Positions 1-7,172 of a stretch of DNA of 64,000 bases are shown one piece after another (positions within the stretch are counted from its first letter, which is position 1; each line of letters starts with the position of its first letter). Location: the NCBI RefSeq assembly GCF_003047105.1, contig NZ_CP028475.1, forward strand, positions 744,001-808,000, in the 5' to 3' direction. The DNA comes from Celeribacter baekdonensis (GTDB taxonomy: Bacteria > Pseudomonadota > Alphaproteobacteria > Rhodobacterales > Rhodobacteraceae). Under the pieces are notes generated by a model. It did no database searches, was not told the origin of the DNA, and saw nothing but the letters and a program-made list of their open reading frames with translations. The translations under genes were made by a program, and so were the position numbers.

Positions 1-831
1 GCCTTTGTGACCGTGTCCTCGGCCACGGTCGAACCCGACCGGATGGAAGAGGTGCTGTTTGGCCGCGAAAGCCCGGAGCGCGGGATTGAAAAAGGCTTAT
101 TGGAACAGGCCCATGGCGGGGTGATCTATTTCGACGAGGTGGCGGATATGCCGCTTGGCACCCAGTCGAAAATCCTGCGTGTGCTGGTTGATCAGAGGTT
201 CACCCGCGTCGGCGGCACGGCGAAAGTGTCAGTCGATTTGCGGGTGATTTCGTCCACTGCGCGCGATTTGGCGACGGAAATTGCCGCGGGCACCTTCCGC
301 GAGGAGCTCTATCACCGGCTCAATGTGGTGCCGATTGAGGTGCCCGCGTTGGAAAAACGCCGCGAGGACATCCCGGAACTGGCCAATCATTTCATTGAGA
401 TGCTCAACCGTACCCAGGGTCTGCCGCTGCGCGCGCTCTCCGAAGATGCCGCCGCGATGCTGCAAACCATGACGTGGCCGGGCAATGTGCGGCAGTTGAA
501 AAACGTGATCGAACGGGTGTTGATCCTGGGCGAGGCATCAGGCGACATCGAGGCCGAAGAATTGCCGTCGCAGGAGGGGGCGACCGAGGATGACACGCGT
601 GCCATTCTGTCGCCCGCCATCGCAACCTTGCCCCTGCGAGAAGCGCGCGAATTGTTTGAGCGTGAATATCTTTTGACGCAAATCAACCGCTTTGGCGGCA
701 ATATCTCCCGCACCTCGACCTTTGTCGGCATGGAACGCTCCGCTTTGCACCGCAAACTCAAATCCTTGGGTGTGATGACCGGCAACAAACAGGGCGGGCG
801 CGTCGCCTATATCTCTGAAGATGCCGAGTGA
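1..831 (+). CDS. ntrX: NtrX-type response regulator, C-terminal part (5' end outside window)
   Basis: This is the AAA+ and DNA-binding portion of a two-component regulator; the receiver domain and Walker A lie upstream of the window. Visible are a Walker B segment (VIYFDEVADMP, near residue 42), the sensor/arginine-finger region FREELYHRLNVV, and a C-terminal Fis-type helix-turn-helix (NISRTSTFVGMERSALHRKL). It is followed by trkA, trkH, hfq and hflX, the arrangement known downstream of ntrYX in alphaproteobacteria, which supports NtrX over NtrC. The stretch between LFGRES and LLEQAHGG, where sigma-54 activators carry GAFTGA, is short and lacks that motif. The protein therefore probably does not act as a classical sigma-54 activator. 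Frame 1 is open from the first base. Confidence 0.9.
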   Translation, partial: AFVTVSSATVEPDRMEEVLFGRESPERGIEKGLLEQAHGGVIYFDEVADMPLGTQSKILRVLVDQRFTRVGGTAKVSVDLRVISSTARDLATEIAAGTFREELYHRLNVVPIEVPALEKRREDIPELANHFIEMLNRTQGLPLRALSEDAAAMLQTMTWPGNVRQLKNVIERVLILGEASGDIEAEELPSQEGATEDDTRAILSPAIATLPLREARELFEREYLLTQINRFGGNISRTSTFVGMERSALHRKLKSLGVMTGNKQGGRVAYISEDAE

Positions 832-918
832 AGCCCGCGAGACGAGTTGACCGAAGGGATCAGACATGACAAGCCTCTTAGCTGAAACGACGATGTCAAA
901 ACAGTCAGGGATGATGCA

Positions 919-2295
919 ATGAAAGTCATCATTTGCGGCGCGGGGCAGGTGGGTTGGCAGATCGCCAAGCAACTCTCGGGCGAAAAAAACGACGTGACCG
1001 TCGTCGACAACAACCCCGCCCTGGTGCGCCGCGCGACCGATACGTTGGACGTGCAGGGGATCGAAGGCTTTGCCTCCTACCCGGATGTGTTGGAAAAAGC
1101 GGGCGCACGCGATGCCGATATGATCATCGCCGCGACCTATTCCGATGAGGTCAATATGGTCACCTGTCAGGTGGCGCATTCGGTTTTTGCCGTGCCGCGC
1201 AAAATCGCGCGTCTGCGGGCACAAAGCTATCTGACCGCGATTTATTCCGATCTTTACCGCCGTGATCACATGCCGATTGATGTGGTGATCAGCCCGGAAA
1301 AAGAGGTGGCCGAGGCCGCGCTGCGCCGTCTGGCCGCGCCTGCCGCCTTTGACACCCAAGCATTTTTGGCGGGTCGAGTGCATCTTATGGGCATCTCCTT
1401 GGTCGAAGATTGCCCGGTGCTCAACACCTCGCTGCGCGAATTGTCGGACCTGTTTTCCACCCTGCGCGCCATCGTTGTCGGTGTGCGCCGCGACGGACGT
1501 TTGTTTGCCCCGGACCCGAATGATCAACTCTATGCGGGCGATGCGATTTACGTCTTTACCCACTCGGATGACATCACCCGAACCCTTGAAATCTTTGGCA
1601 AAAAGCAAGGCAAACAAGACCGGGTCGTGATCCTTGGTGGCGGCAATGTTGGATTGGCCGTGGCGCAGGCTTTGGAGGCGCGCACCGACCGGGTGCGGGC
1701 CAAGATCATCGAGAAAAACCGCAAAGTGGCCGAACGCGCTGCCGACAGTTTGGAGCGCACCATTGTGCTCAATGGTGATGCGTTGGACCAGGAACTGCTC
1801 TCTGAGGCGGGCATCAGCCGCACCGACGCGGTGCTTTGCGTCACCGACGACGATAAGGTCAATATGCTCTCCGCTGTGCGCGCCAAACAGGCGGGCTGTT
1901 CGATGGCGATCTGTCTGGTCAATGACCCGACCTTGGTGCCGATCCTCACCGCGCTCGACATCGACGCCTATATCAACCCGCGCGCCACCACTGTCTCCTC
2001 GATCCTGCGCCACATCCGCCATGGTCGGGTGCGCAATGTCTACTCGGTCGGCGATGGCGAGGCCGAGGTGATCGAGGCGCAAGTGCTCTCCACCTCACCA
2101 ATTTCCGGCAAGCGGATCAAAGACATCGCTTTCCCCGAGGGCGTATTGGTCGGTGCGATTGTCAAAGGCGATAAATACATCAAACCCACGGGCGACACCC
2201 GCGTTGATGAGGGCGATGTGATCACCATCTTCTCGCTCGCCGCTGACGTGCCTGAGGTTGAGCGCCTGTTGCAAGTGTCGATCGACTTTTTCTAA
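919..2295 (+). CDS. trkA: Trk potassium uptake system regulatory subunit TrkA
   Basis: This 458-residue peripheral membrane protein gates the TrkH potassium channel by binding NAD(H) or nucleotides. It has the duplicated RCK layout of full-length TrkA: an N-terminal Rossmann motif (CGAGQVGWQIAK, residues 5-16), a first TrkA-C domain near residues 140-220, a second Rossmann motif (LGGGNVGLAVAQAL, around 240) and a second TrkA-C domain at the end. Its stop TAA shares one base with the ATG of trkH, so the two are probably translationally coupled. The 88-base gap to ntrX shows no terminator. The length matches family members of about 455-460 residues. Confidence 0.95.
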   Translation: MKVIICGAGQVGWQIAKQLSGEKNDVTVVDNNPALVRRATDTLDVQGIEGFASYPDVLEKAGARDADMIIAATYSDEVNMVTCQVAHSVFAVPRKIARLRAQSYLTAIYSDLYRRDHMPIDVVISPEKEVAEAALRRLAAPAAFDTQAFLAGRVHLMGISLVEDCPVLNTSLRELSDLFSTLRAIVVGVRRDGRLFAPDPNDQLYAGDAIYVFTHSDDITRTLEIFGKKQGKQDRVVILGGGNVGLAVAQALEARTDRVRAKIIEKNRKVAERAADSLERTIVLNGDALDQELLSEAGISRTDAVLCVTDDDKVNMLSAVRAKQAGCSMAICLVNDPTLVPILTALDIDAYINPRATTVSSILRHIRHGRVRNVYSVGDGEAEVIEAQVLSTSPISGKRIKDIAFPEGVLVGAIVKGDKYIKPTGDTRVDEGDVITIFSLAADVPEVERLLQVSIDFF

Positions 2296-3842
2296 TGAAC
2301 CGCTTTGCGCGCATGCCATTTTTTGTCCAGCTCATGCTGGTGTCTGGGACGGCGATGCTGATCCCGGCGGCCTATGCCATTGGTTTGCGCGAATGGGACG
2401 ATGCGCGCGCTTTTGTCTATGCGGCGGTGTTGTTTTCCTCGCTTGCGATGTTCATCGCCATCGCCCGGTTTCGCCCCGAACGCACCGAAGATCGCGACAG
2501 CACGCGCGACCGCGACCGCGAGGGCCGCAATCAACTTTTGACGCTTCTGGCAACCTACACGTTGCTGCCGCTGATCCTTGCCGTGCCCTTTGCCGAGGCA
2601 ACCAAAACCACCACCTATTTCAATTCTTATTTCGAAATGGTTTCGGCGCTGACCACCACGGGGGCGACCCTGTTTGATGATCCGACGCGATTGTCACGCC
2701 CGGTACATTTGTGGACGGCGTTGGTCGGTTGGCTGGGGGGCTTGTTTGCCTGGGTCACGGCTGTGGCGGTGTTGGCACCGCTGAATCTGGGCGGGTTTGA
2801 GGTGATTTCATCGCGCGAGCCGGGCCAAAGCGAGGTCCGCGCCTCACAAATCACCCGTATCGCCGCCGCCCCCGAACGGATGGCGCGCTTCACCGCCAAA
2901 TTGTTTCCGATCTATCTGGGCCTGACCTTGGCGCTGTGGTTCGCGCTCTCCATGGTCGGCTCCTCCGCCTATGTCGCGCTCTGTCATGCGATGTCGGTCA
3001 TGGCCACCTCGGGCATCTCGCCTGTGGGCGGGTTGGCGAATGGCAGCGCCGGGTTCATGGGCGAGCTTTTGGTCTTTGCCTTCTTGTTTTTGGCTCTGTC
3101 GCGCAAAACCTTCACCGCCGATCACCCGCGTCCCGATGCGCCGCCTCTGTGGCGCGATCCCGAGATGAAAATTGCGCTGGCCCTGATGATCTCCGTGCCG
3201 ATTTTCCTGTTCCTGCGCCATTGGGTCAGCGTGTTGGAAGTGTCCGGCGATTGGACGTTCTGGCGGGCACTGTCCTCGCTTTGGGGCAGCTTGTTCATGG
3301 TGCTCTCCTTTCTTTCGACCGCAGGGTTTGAAAGCTCCGGTTGGGCCGAGGCGCGGCTGTGGTCCGGCTTGCAGGCCCCCGGTGTGTTGTTGATGGGGTT
3401 GGCGATCTTTGGCGGCGGCGTGGCGACCACGGCGGGCGGGGTGAAACTGATCCGGCTTTACGCCTTGGTGCGTCACGGCGAACGCGAGATTGAAAAACTG
3501 ATCTCACCGCATTCGGTCGGGGGCGCGGGTGCCAATGCGCGGCGCATCCGCCGCGAAGGTGCCTATGTTGCCTGGGTCTATTTCATGGTCTTTGCCTTCA
3601 CCATCGCCTTTGTGATGATGTTGTTGGCGCTGTTTGGCGTGGAATTCGAAGAGGCGGCGGTGTTTACCATTTCGGCGCTGACCACGACCGGGCCTTTGGT
3701 CAAAGTCGCAGGCGAAGCCTCGATGAGCTACGCCAGCTTGTCTGACCCGCAAAAAGTGATCTTGGCCGGAACCATGGTTTTGGGGCGGCTTGAGATGTTG
3801 GCAATTATTGCGCTGTTGAACCCGGAATTCTGGCGGCGTTAG
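2295..3842 (+). CDS. trkH: Trk potassium uptake channel subunit TrkH
   Basis: This is a 515-residue inner-membrane protein for potassium import with TrkA. All four selectivity-filter P-loops of the superfamily are visible as T-T-G or related motifs: TTTGATLF (near residue 117), ATSGISP (near 237), STAGFESSG (near 341) and TTTGPLVK (near 463). They are embedded in repeated hydrophobic segments. An N-terminal pair of membrane spans precedes the first repeat. The start ATG overlaps the trkA stop. A long charged loop (EREIEKLISPH and following) lies on the expected cytoplasmic side. No frameshift or missing filter residue is seen. Confidence 0.94.
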   Translation: MNRFARMPFFVQLMLVSGTAMLIPAAYAIGLREWDDARAFVYAAVLFSSLAMFIAIARFRPERTEDRDSTRDRDREGRNQLLTLLATYTLLPLILAVPFAEATKTTTYFNSYFEMVSALTTTGATLFDDPTRLSRPVHLWTALVGWLGGLFAWVTAVAVLAPLNLGGFEVISSREPGQSEVRASQITRIAAAPERMARFTAKLFPIYLGLTLALWFALSMVGSSAYVALCHAMSVMATSGISPVGGLANGSAGFMGELLVFAFLFLALSRKTFTADHPRPDAPPLWRDPEMKIALALMISVPIFLFLRHWVSVLEVSGDWTFWRALSSLWGSLFMVLSFLSTAGFESSGWAEARLWSGLQAPGVLLMGLAIFGGGVATTAGGVKLIRLYALVRHGEREIEKLISPHSVGGAGANARRIRREGAYVAWVYFMVFAFTIAFVMMLLALFGVEFEEAAVFTISALTTTGPLVKVAGEASMSYASLSDPQKVILAGTMVLGRLEMLAIIALLNPEFWRR

Positions 3843-4001
3843 CGGTCGTAGTGACGCAAAATTGTGCCGCCTTTCCCGGCATCTGGCCAAAATTCATGCC
3901 GTTATCTTGACATTCCTTAAGAACTCCTGCGAACGTGTCGCCAAGTGCTGTCGCCCGAGGGGCAGCTCGCATCATAAGCGCAAGAATAAAGGCAAAGTCT
4001 C

Positions 4002-4235
4002 ATGGCCGGTGACAAACAGAATCTTCAAGACGCATTTCTCAATCATGTCCGCAAAACCAAAGTCCCCGTAACGATCTTTTTGATCAACGGGGTCAAGCTT
4101 CAGGGCGTGATCACATGGTTTGACAATTTCTGCGTGCTTTTGCGTCGCGATGGTCAAAGTCAGCTTGTTTATAAACATGCGATCTCGACCATAATGCCGG
4201 CGCAACCGATCAATCTCTACGACGGCGAAGAGTAA
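4002..4235 (+). CDS. hfq: RNA chaperone Hfq
   Basis: A 77-residue Sm-like hexameric RNA chaperone that pairs small RNAs with mRNAs. The Sm1 region ([15 protein letters not shown]) and the Sm2 motif YKHAIST are intact, as are the N-terminal [11 protein letters not shown] residues that form the proximal RNA face. It lacks the long disordered tail of enterobacterial Hfq, as is usual in alphaproteobacteria. A purine-rich site (AAAGGCAAAG) precedes the ATG. Upstream, TTGACA at 3907-3912 could be a -35 element, but no convincing -10 follows at the right distance. hflX lies downstream, as in many proteobacteria. Confidence 0.97.
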   Translation: MAGDKQNLQDAFLNHVRKTKVPVTIFLINGVKLQGVITWFDNFCVLLRRDGQSQLVYKHAISTIMPAQPINLYDGEE

Positions 4236-4459
4236 GCGTTGGGGGCTGTGCGACGCCGCAGCCTGACAATGCCTTACGACGCATGACACCGGCATTTTGT
4301 CCGGGGTGGCATGGGCCTTTGGGGCTGTGCCTTTTTGCGTTTCCCGGTGTCGCACCCTTGTAAATCAGAGTGCAAACCGCTACCTGCGGCAGAGTAGAGA
4401 TTGGGTGAAATCCGGGGCGCAAACCGCCCGTGATCATCCGCAACCCCTAAGGAACACGA

Positions 4460-5758
4460 TTGTCCGAACTGCACGAACATGAGGTGTTGAAGACCCGCGC
4501 ATGGGTCATCCACCCAGATATCACATCAGATCGCAGCCGTCGCGACCCGGTCGCAGGGCTAGAAGAGGCCGTGGCCTTGGCCGATGCTTTGCCCGAACTC
4601 GAGGTGGTCGGCTCCGAGATCGTGCGCTTGCCGAAAATGCAGCCCGGTCAACTCTTTGGTTCGGGCAAAATCGCTGAACTGAAAGAGCGGTTGAAAGCGG
4701 CTGAGGTGGATTTGGTGCTGATCGACGGGCGCGTCAGCCCGGTGCAACAGCGCAATCTTGAGAAAGAGTGGAAGGTCAAACTTCTCGACCGCACGGGGCT
4801 TATTTTAGAGATTTTCTCGGATCGCGCCCGCACCCGCGAAGGGGTGTTGCAGGTCGAAATGGCCGCGCTCACCTATCAACGCACCCGTCTGGTGCGGGCC
4901 TGGACCCACCTTGAACGGCAACGGGGTGGTTTGGGCTTTGTCGGTGGTCCCGGCGAGACCCAGATCGAGGCCGACCGTCGCGCCATTGACGATCACCTGT
5001 TGCGGCTCAAACGCCAGCTTGAGAAAGTTGTCAAAACCCGCGAATTGCACCGTGCCGCGCGCGCCAAGGTGCCGTTCCCGATCGTCGCCCTTGTTGGCTA
5101 TACCAACGCCGGGAAATCGACGTTTTTCAACAAGGTCACGGGCGCGGATGTGTTCGTGAAAGACATGTTGTTCGCCACGCTCGATCCGACCATGCGCTCC
5201 GTGGTTCTTGAGGCACCGCAGGGCGGTACAGACCGCGAGATCATCCTGTCGGACACAGTGGGCTTTATTTCCAGCCTCCCGACCCAACTGGTCGCCGCTT
5301 TCCGCGCGACGTTGGAGGAGGTTCTGGACGCCGATCTGATTTTGCATGTGCGCGACATTTCTCATGAGAAAAGCGAAGAACAGGCGGCGGATGTGCGCAA
5401 AATCCTCACGGATCTTGGCATCAAAGAAGATGCGCCGATGTTTGAGGTGTGGAATAAAATCGACCTGTTGGACAATGAGGCCCGTCAGGCCCGGCTTGAG
5501 CGCGCCCAATCCGAGGATGACAAATTCGCCATTTCCGCAGTGACGGGCGAAGGGGTGGCCGATCTTTTGGCGGCCATTTCGAAATATTTCGAAGAAGAAA
5601 AAATCAGCCGCGCGTTTCTGCTGCCCTATGCGCAGGGCAAACAACGCGCTTGGTTGTTTGCGGAAGGTGTGGTGGAACAGGAGACGGCGACCGAGGAGGG
5701 CTATCAGATGACGGTGCTCTGGACGCCGCGGCAAGAAAAGCAATTTCGGGAGATCTAA
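4460..5758 (+). CDS. hflX: Ribosome-associated GTPase HflX
   Basis: A 432-residue GTPase that splits or rescues stalled ribosomes. An N-terminal HflX domain (glycine-rich GGLGFVGGPGETQIE near residue 155) is followed by a GTP-binding domain with G1 GYTNAGKST, G3 DTVGF and G4 NKID. The start is a TTG preceded by TAAGGA with 6-7 bases spacing; no in-frame ATG gives a full N-terminus. It ends one base before the next gene's ATG. The 224-base gap from hfq has no open frame I can support and may hold a promoter or leader. Confidence 0.95.
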   Translation: MSELHEHEVLKTRAWVIHPDITSDRSRRDPVAGLEEAVALADALPELEVVGSEIVRLPKMQPGQLFGSGKIAELKERLKAAEVDLVLIDGRVSPVQQRNLEKEWKVKLLDRTGLILEIFSDRARTREGVLQVEMAALTYQRTRLVRAWTHLERQRGGLGFVGGPGETQIEADRRAIDDHLLRLKRQLEKVVKTRELHRAARAKVPFPIVALVGYTNAGKSTFFNKVTGADVFVKDMLFATLDPTMRSVVLEAPQGGTDREIILSDTVGFISSLPTQLVAAFRATLEEVLDADLILHVRDISHEKSEEQAADVRKILTDLGIKEDAPMFEVWNKIDLLDNEARQARLERAQSEDDKFAISAVTGEGVADLLAAISKYFEEEKISRAFLLPYAQGKQRAWLFAEGVVEQETATEEGYQMTVLWTPRQEKQFREI

Positions 5759-5759
5759 G

Positions 5760-6086
5760 ATGGCGGACAAGATGGTGGCAAAAATGTACATGCTGTTGTT
5801 GGAGGCGACGGCAGGGCCGAAAATCGCCAAGCGCCCCGGTCTGCGCAACGCACTCATTGGATTTGTTGTTGCCCCCGCTCATGGCGTGGCTTTGGAACGC
5901 GCTGTGTTCAACCTGCGTGCGCAAGGCTGGGACAAAGTGTTTGTCAAAAACTGCAAAGCCATCTCCGCCAACCCCGACCGTCTGACCGATCCGGACCATA
6001 AGGCTGCGGCACAAAAGGCGCTGAAAAACGGCGCGGCGTTCATTGTCTTTGCGGGCAAGGCCAAGCGGCGCAAATTGAACGCCTGA
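5760..6086 (+). CDS. Conserved hypothetical protein, 108 residues
   Basis: I do not recognise this protein. It is a basic, soluble-looking product with no signal peptide or membrane span, ending in the positively charged tail KAKRRKLNA. It begins directly after the hflX stop, so it is probably the last gene of the hfq-hflX transcript. The pattern 'AQKALKNGAAFIVFAGKAKRR' at the end and 'VAPAHGVALERAVFNLRAQG' in the middle suggest a compact alpha/beta fold, but no catalytic motif is evident. Codon use matches the neighbours. A translation- or RNA-linked role is only a guess from position and charge. Confidence 0.75.
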   Translation: MADKMVAKMYMLLLEATAGPKIAKRPGLRNALIGFVVAPAHGVALERAVFNLRAQGWDKVFVKNCKAISANPDRLTDPDHKAAAQKALKNGAAFIVFAGKAKRRKLNA

Positions 6087-6110
6087 GCAAGGTTGAGCAA
6101 GGGCTTGGTG

Positions 6111-6665
6111 TTAGTGCTGCGTGCTCATCACCCGCGCCGGATTGCCGACGACGGTCACACCGGGAGCCACATCTTTGGTCACAACACTGCCCGCGCCAAC
6201 AATCGCGCCATCGCCGATTGTCACGCCGGGCAAAATGATCGCGCCGCCGCCGATCCAGACATCTGAACCGATGCGGACGGGCAGGGCGCGTTCGATTAAC
6301 TGGCCGCGCAGCTTCGGATCGCGGTGATGATCGGCACAATAGATTTGCACCTTGGGTCCCAACATCGACCGCGCGCCGATCTCGACCCGGCCACTGTCCA
6401 AAATCACGCAGCCAACGTTCAAAAACGCCGCCTCGCCCAGATGGATGTTGAGGCCGTAGACGCAATGAAACTGGCCTTCGATCCGGGCAGTGTCCGGCGC
6501 TGATCCCAAAAGTGCGCGCAGCTCGGGGGCGATGTTGCCGCGTTCACTGGGACGCGTGGTGTTATGGGCGTGGACCGCGTCAAAGGCCCGCAAACGGCGT
6601 GCGTCCAACGCCGGATCAAGGCAGCAATACCACCCGCCCGCCTGCATCTTGTCAAACTCGTCCAT
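6111..6665 (-). CDS. Maltose/galactoside O-acetyltransferase family protein
   Basis: An acetyl-CoA-dependent sugar O-acetyltransferase of the LacA/Maa group with a left-handed parallel beta-helix built from hexapeptide repeats (VWIGGGAIILPGVTIGDGAI, then VVGNPARV near the end). The N-terminal Maa-type helical segment (FDKMQAGGWY) is present, and the conserved catalytic His lies in the DHHRDP region. The ATG at 6665 is preferred: GGTGAG lies five bases upstream, while the in-frame GTG two codons earlier has no better site. The length, 184 residues, is normal. The substrate cannot be told from sequence. It is followed at short distance by the Gdx-like exporter on the same strand. Confidence 0.88.
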   Translation of the reverse strand: MDEFDKMQAGGWYCCLDPALDARRLRAFDAVHAHNTTRPSERGNIAPELRALLGSAPDTARIEGQFHCVYGLNIHLGEAAFLNVGCVILDSGRVEIGARSMLGPKVQIYCADHHRDPKLRGQLIERALPVRIGSDVWIGGGAIILPGVTIGDGAIVGAGSVVTKDVAPGVTVVGNPARVMSTQH

Positions 6666-6703
6666 GGCCACTCACCGGATGAAACCACCGCAGGATGTGC
6701 GGC

Positions 6704-7018
6704 TCAATGTGAGAGTTTCATGGTCACAATCCCGGCCAAAATCAAGCCCGCTGCGATCAAACGCGACAGGGTGGCCGCTTCGCCCAAAATGACGATCCCC
6801 ACGATAAAGGCACCCACGGCACCAATGCCGGTCCAAACCATATAGGCCGTGCCCAAGGGGAGGCTGCGCATTGCCACGGCCAAAAGGCCAAAAGAGCAGA
6901 GTGCGATGACGATGGTCAAGAGGGTCTCAACGGGGCGGGTGAACCCGTCGGATTGTTTCATGGTGAAGGCCCAGACCACTTCGAGTAGCCCTGCGATGGT
7001 GAGAAAAACCCAAGCCAA
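6704..7018 (-). CDS. Small multidrug resistance protein, guanidinium exporter Gdx (SugE)-like
   Basis: A four-helix dual-topology exporter of the SMR family. The motif GLLEVVWAF puts the essential membrane glutamate at residue 13, and GTAYMVWTGIGAVGAF in the third/fourth helices is the Gdx/SugE signature rather than EmrE. The likely start is a TTG at 7018, seven bases after AAAGGA, giving 104 residues, the standard length; an upstream TTG would add a polar extension with no ribosome site. Family members of this subtype export guanidinium. No guanidine riboswitch is recognisable upstream. Confidence 0.88.
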   Translation of the reverse strand: MAWVFLTIAGLLEVVWAFTMKQSDGFTRPVETLLTIVIALCSFGLLAVAMRSLPLGTAYMVWTGIGAVGAFIVGIVILGEAATLSRLIAAGLILAGIVTMKLSH

Positions 7019-7127
7019 ATGATGTTCCTTTGAGCGCGTGTGTTGGGACAAGGATGCGGCAGTGCGGCGGCTCTGGCAAGTCCTTGTTAAAAATATTTCC
7101 AGTTAGGAAATAGGGGTGATTTGAGAG

Positions 7128-7166
7128 TGACGCGGATCAATCCTGATGCAGGTCTGATCCGCGTCA
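7128..7166. terminator. Hairpin after the penicillin acylase gene
   Basis: A 12-bp perfect inverted repeat (TGACGCGGATCA at 7128-7139, its complement at 7155-7166) with a 15-base loop, lying just past the minus-strand acylase stop. There is no clear T-run, so it may stabilise mRNA ends rather than terminate efficiently. Confidence 0.5.
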
Positions 7167-7172
7167 TAGCGC

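Noticed and set aside
538..2082. Long minus-strand open frame across ntrX/trkA
   Set aside because: High GC creates long antisense frames; this one lies opposite well-conserved genes and has a low-complexity His/Arg/Gly-rich translation without domains.
3907..3935. Sigma-70 promoter of hfq
   Set aside because: A TTGACA is present, but the bases 17 nt downstream do not resemble a -10 element, so I do not list it as a feature.
4390..4450. Possible cobalamin or flavin riboswitch before hflX
   Set aside because: GGGTGAAATCCGGGGC looks like a B12/FMN box fragment, but the other conserved helices and boxes are missing and the downstream gene does not fit either ligand.
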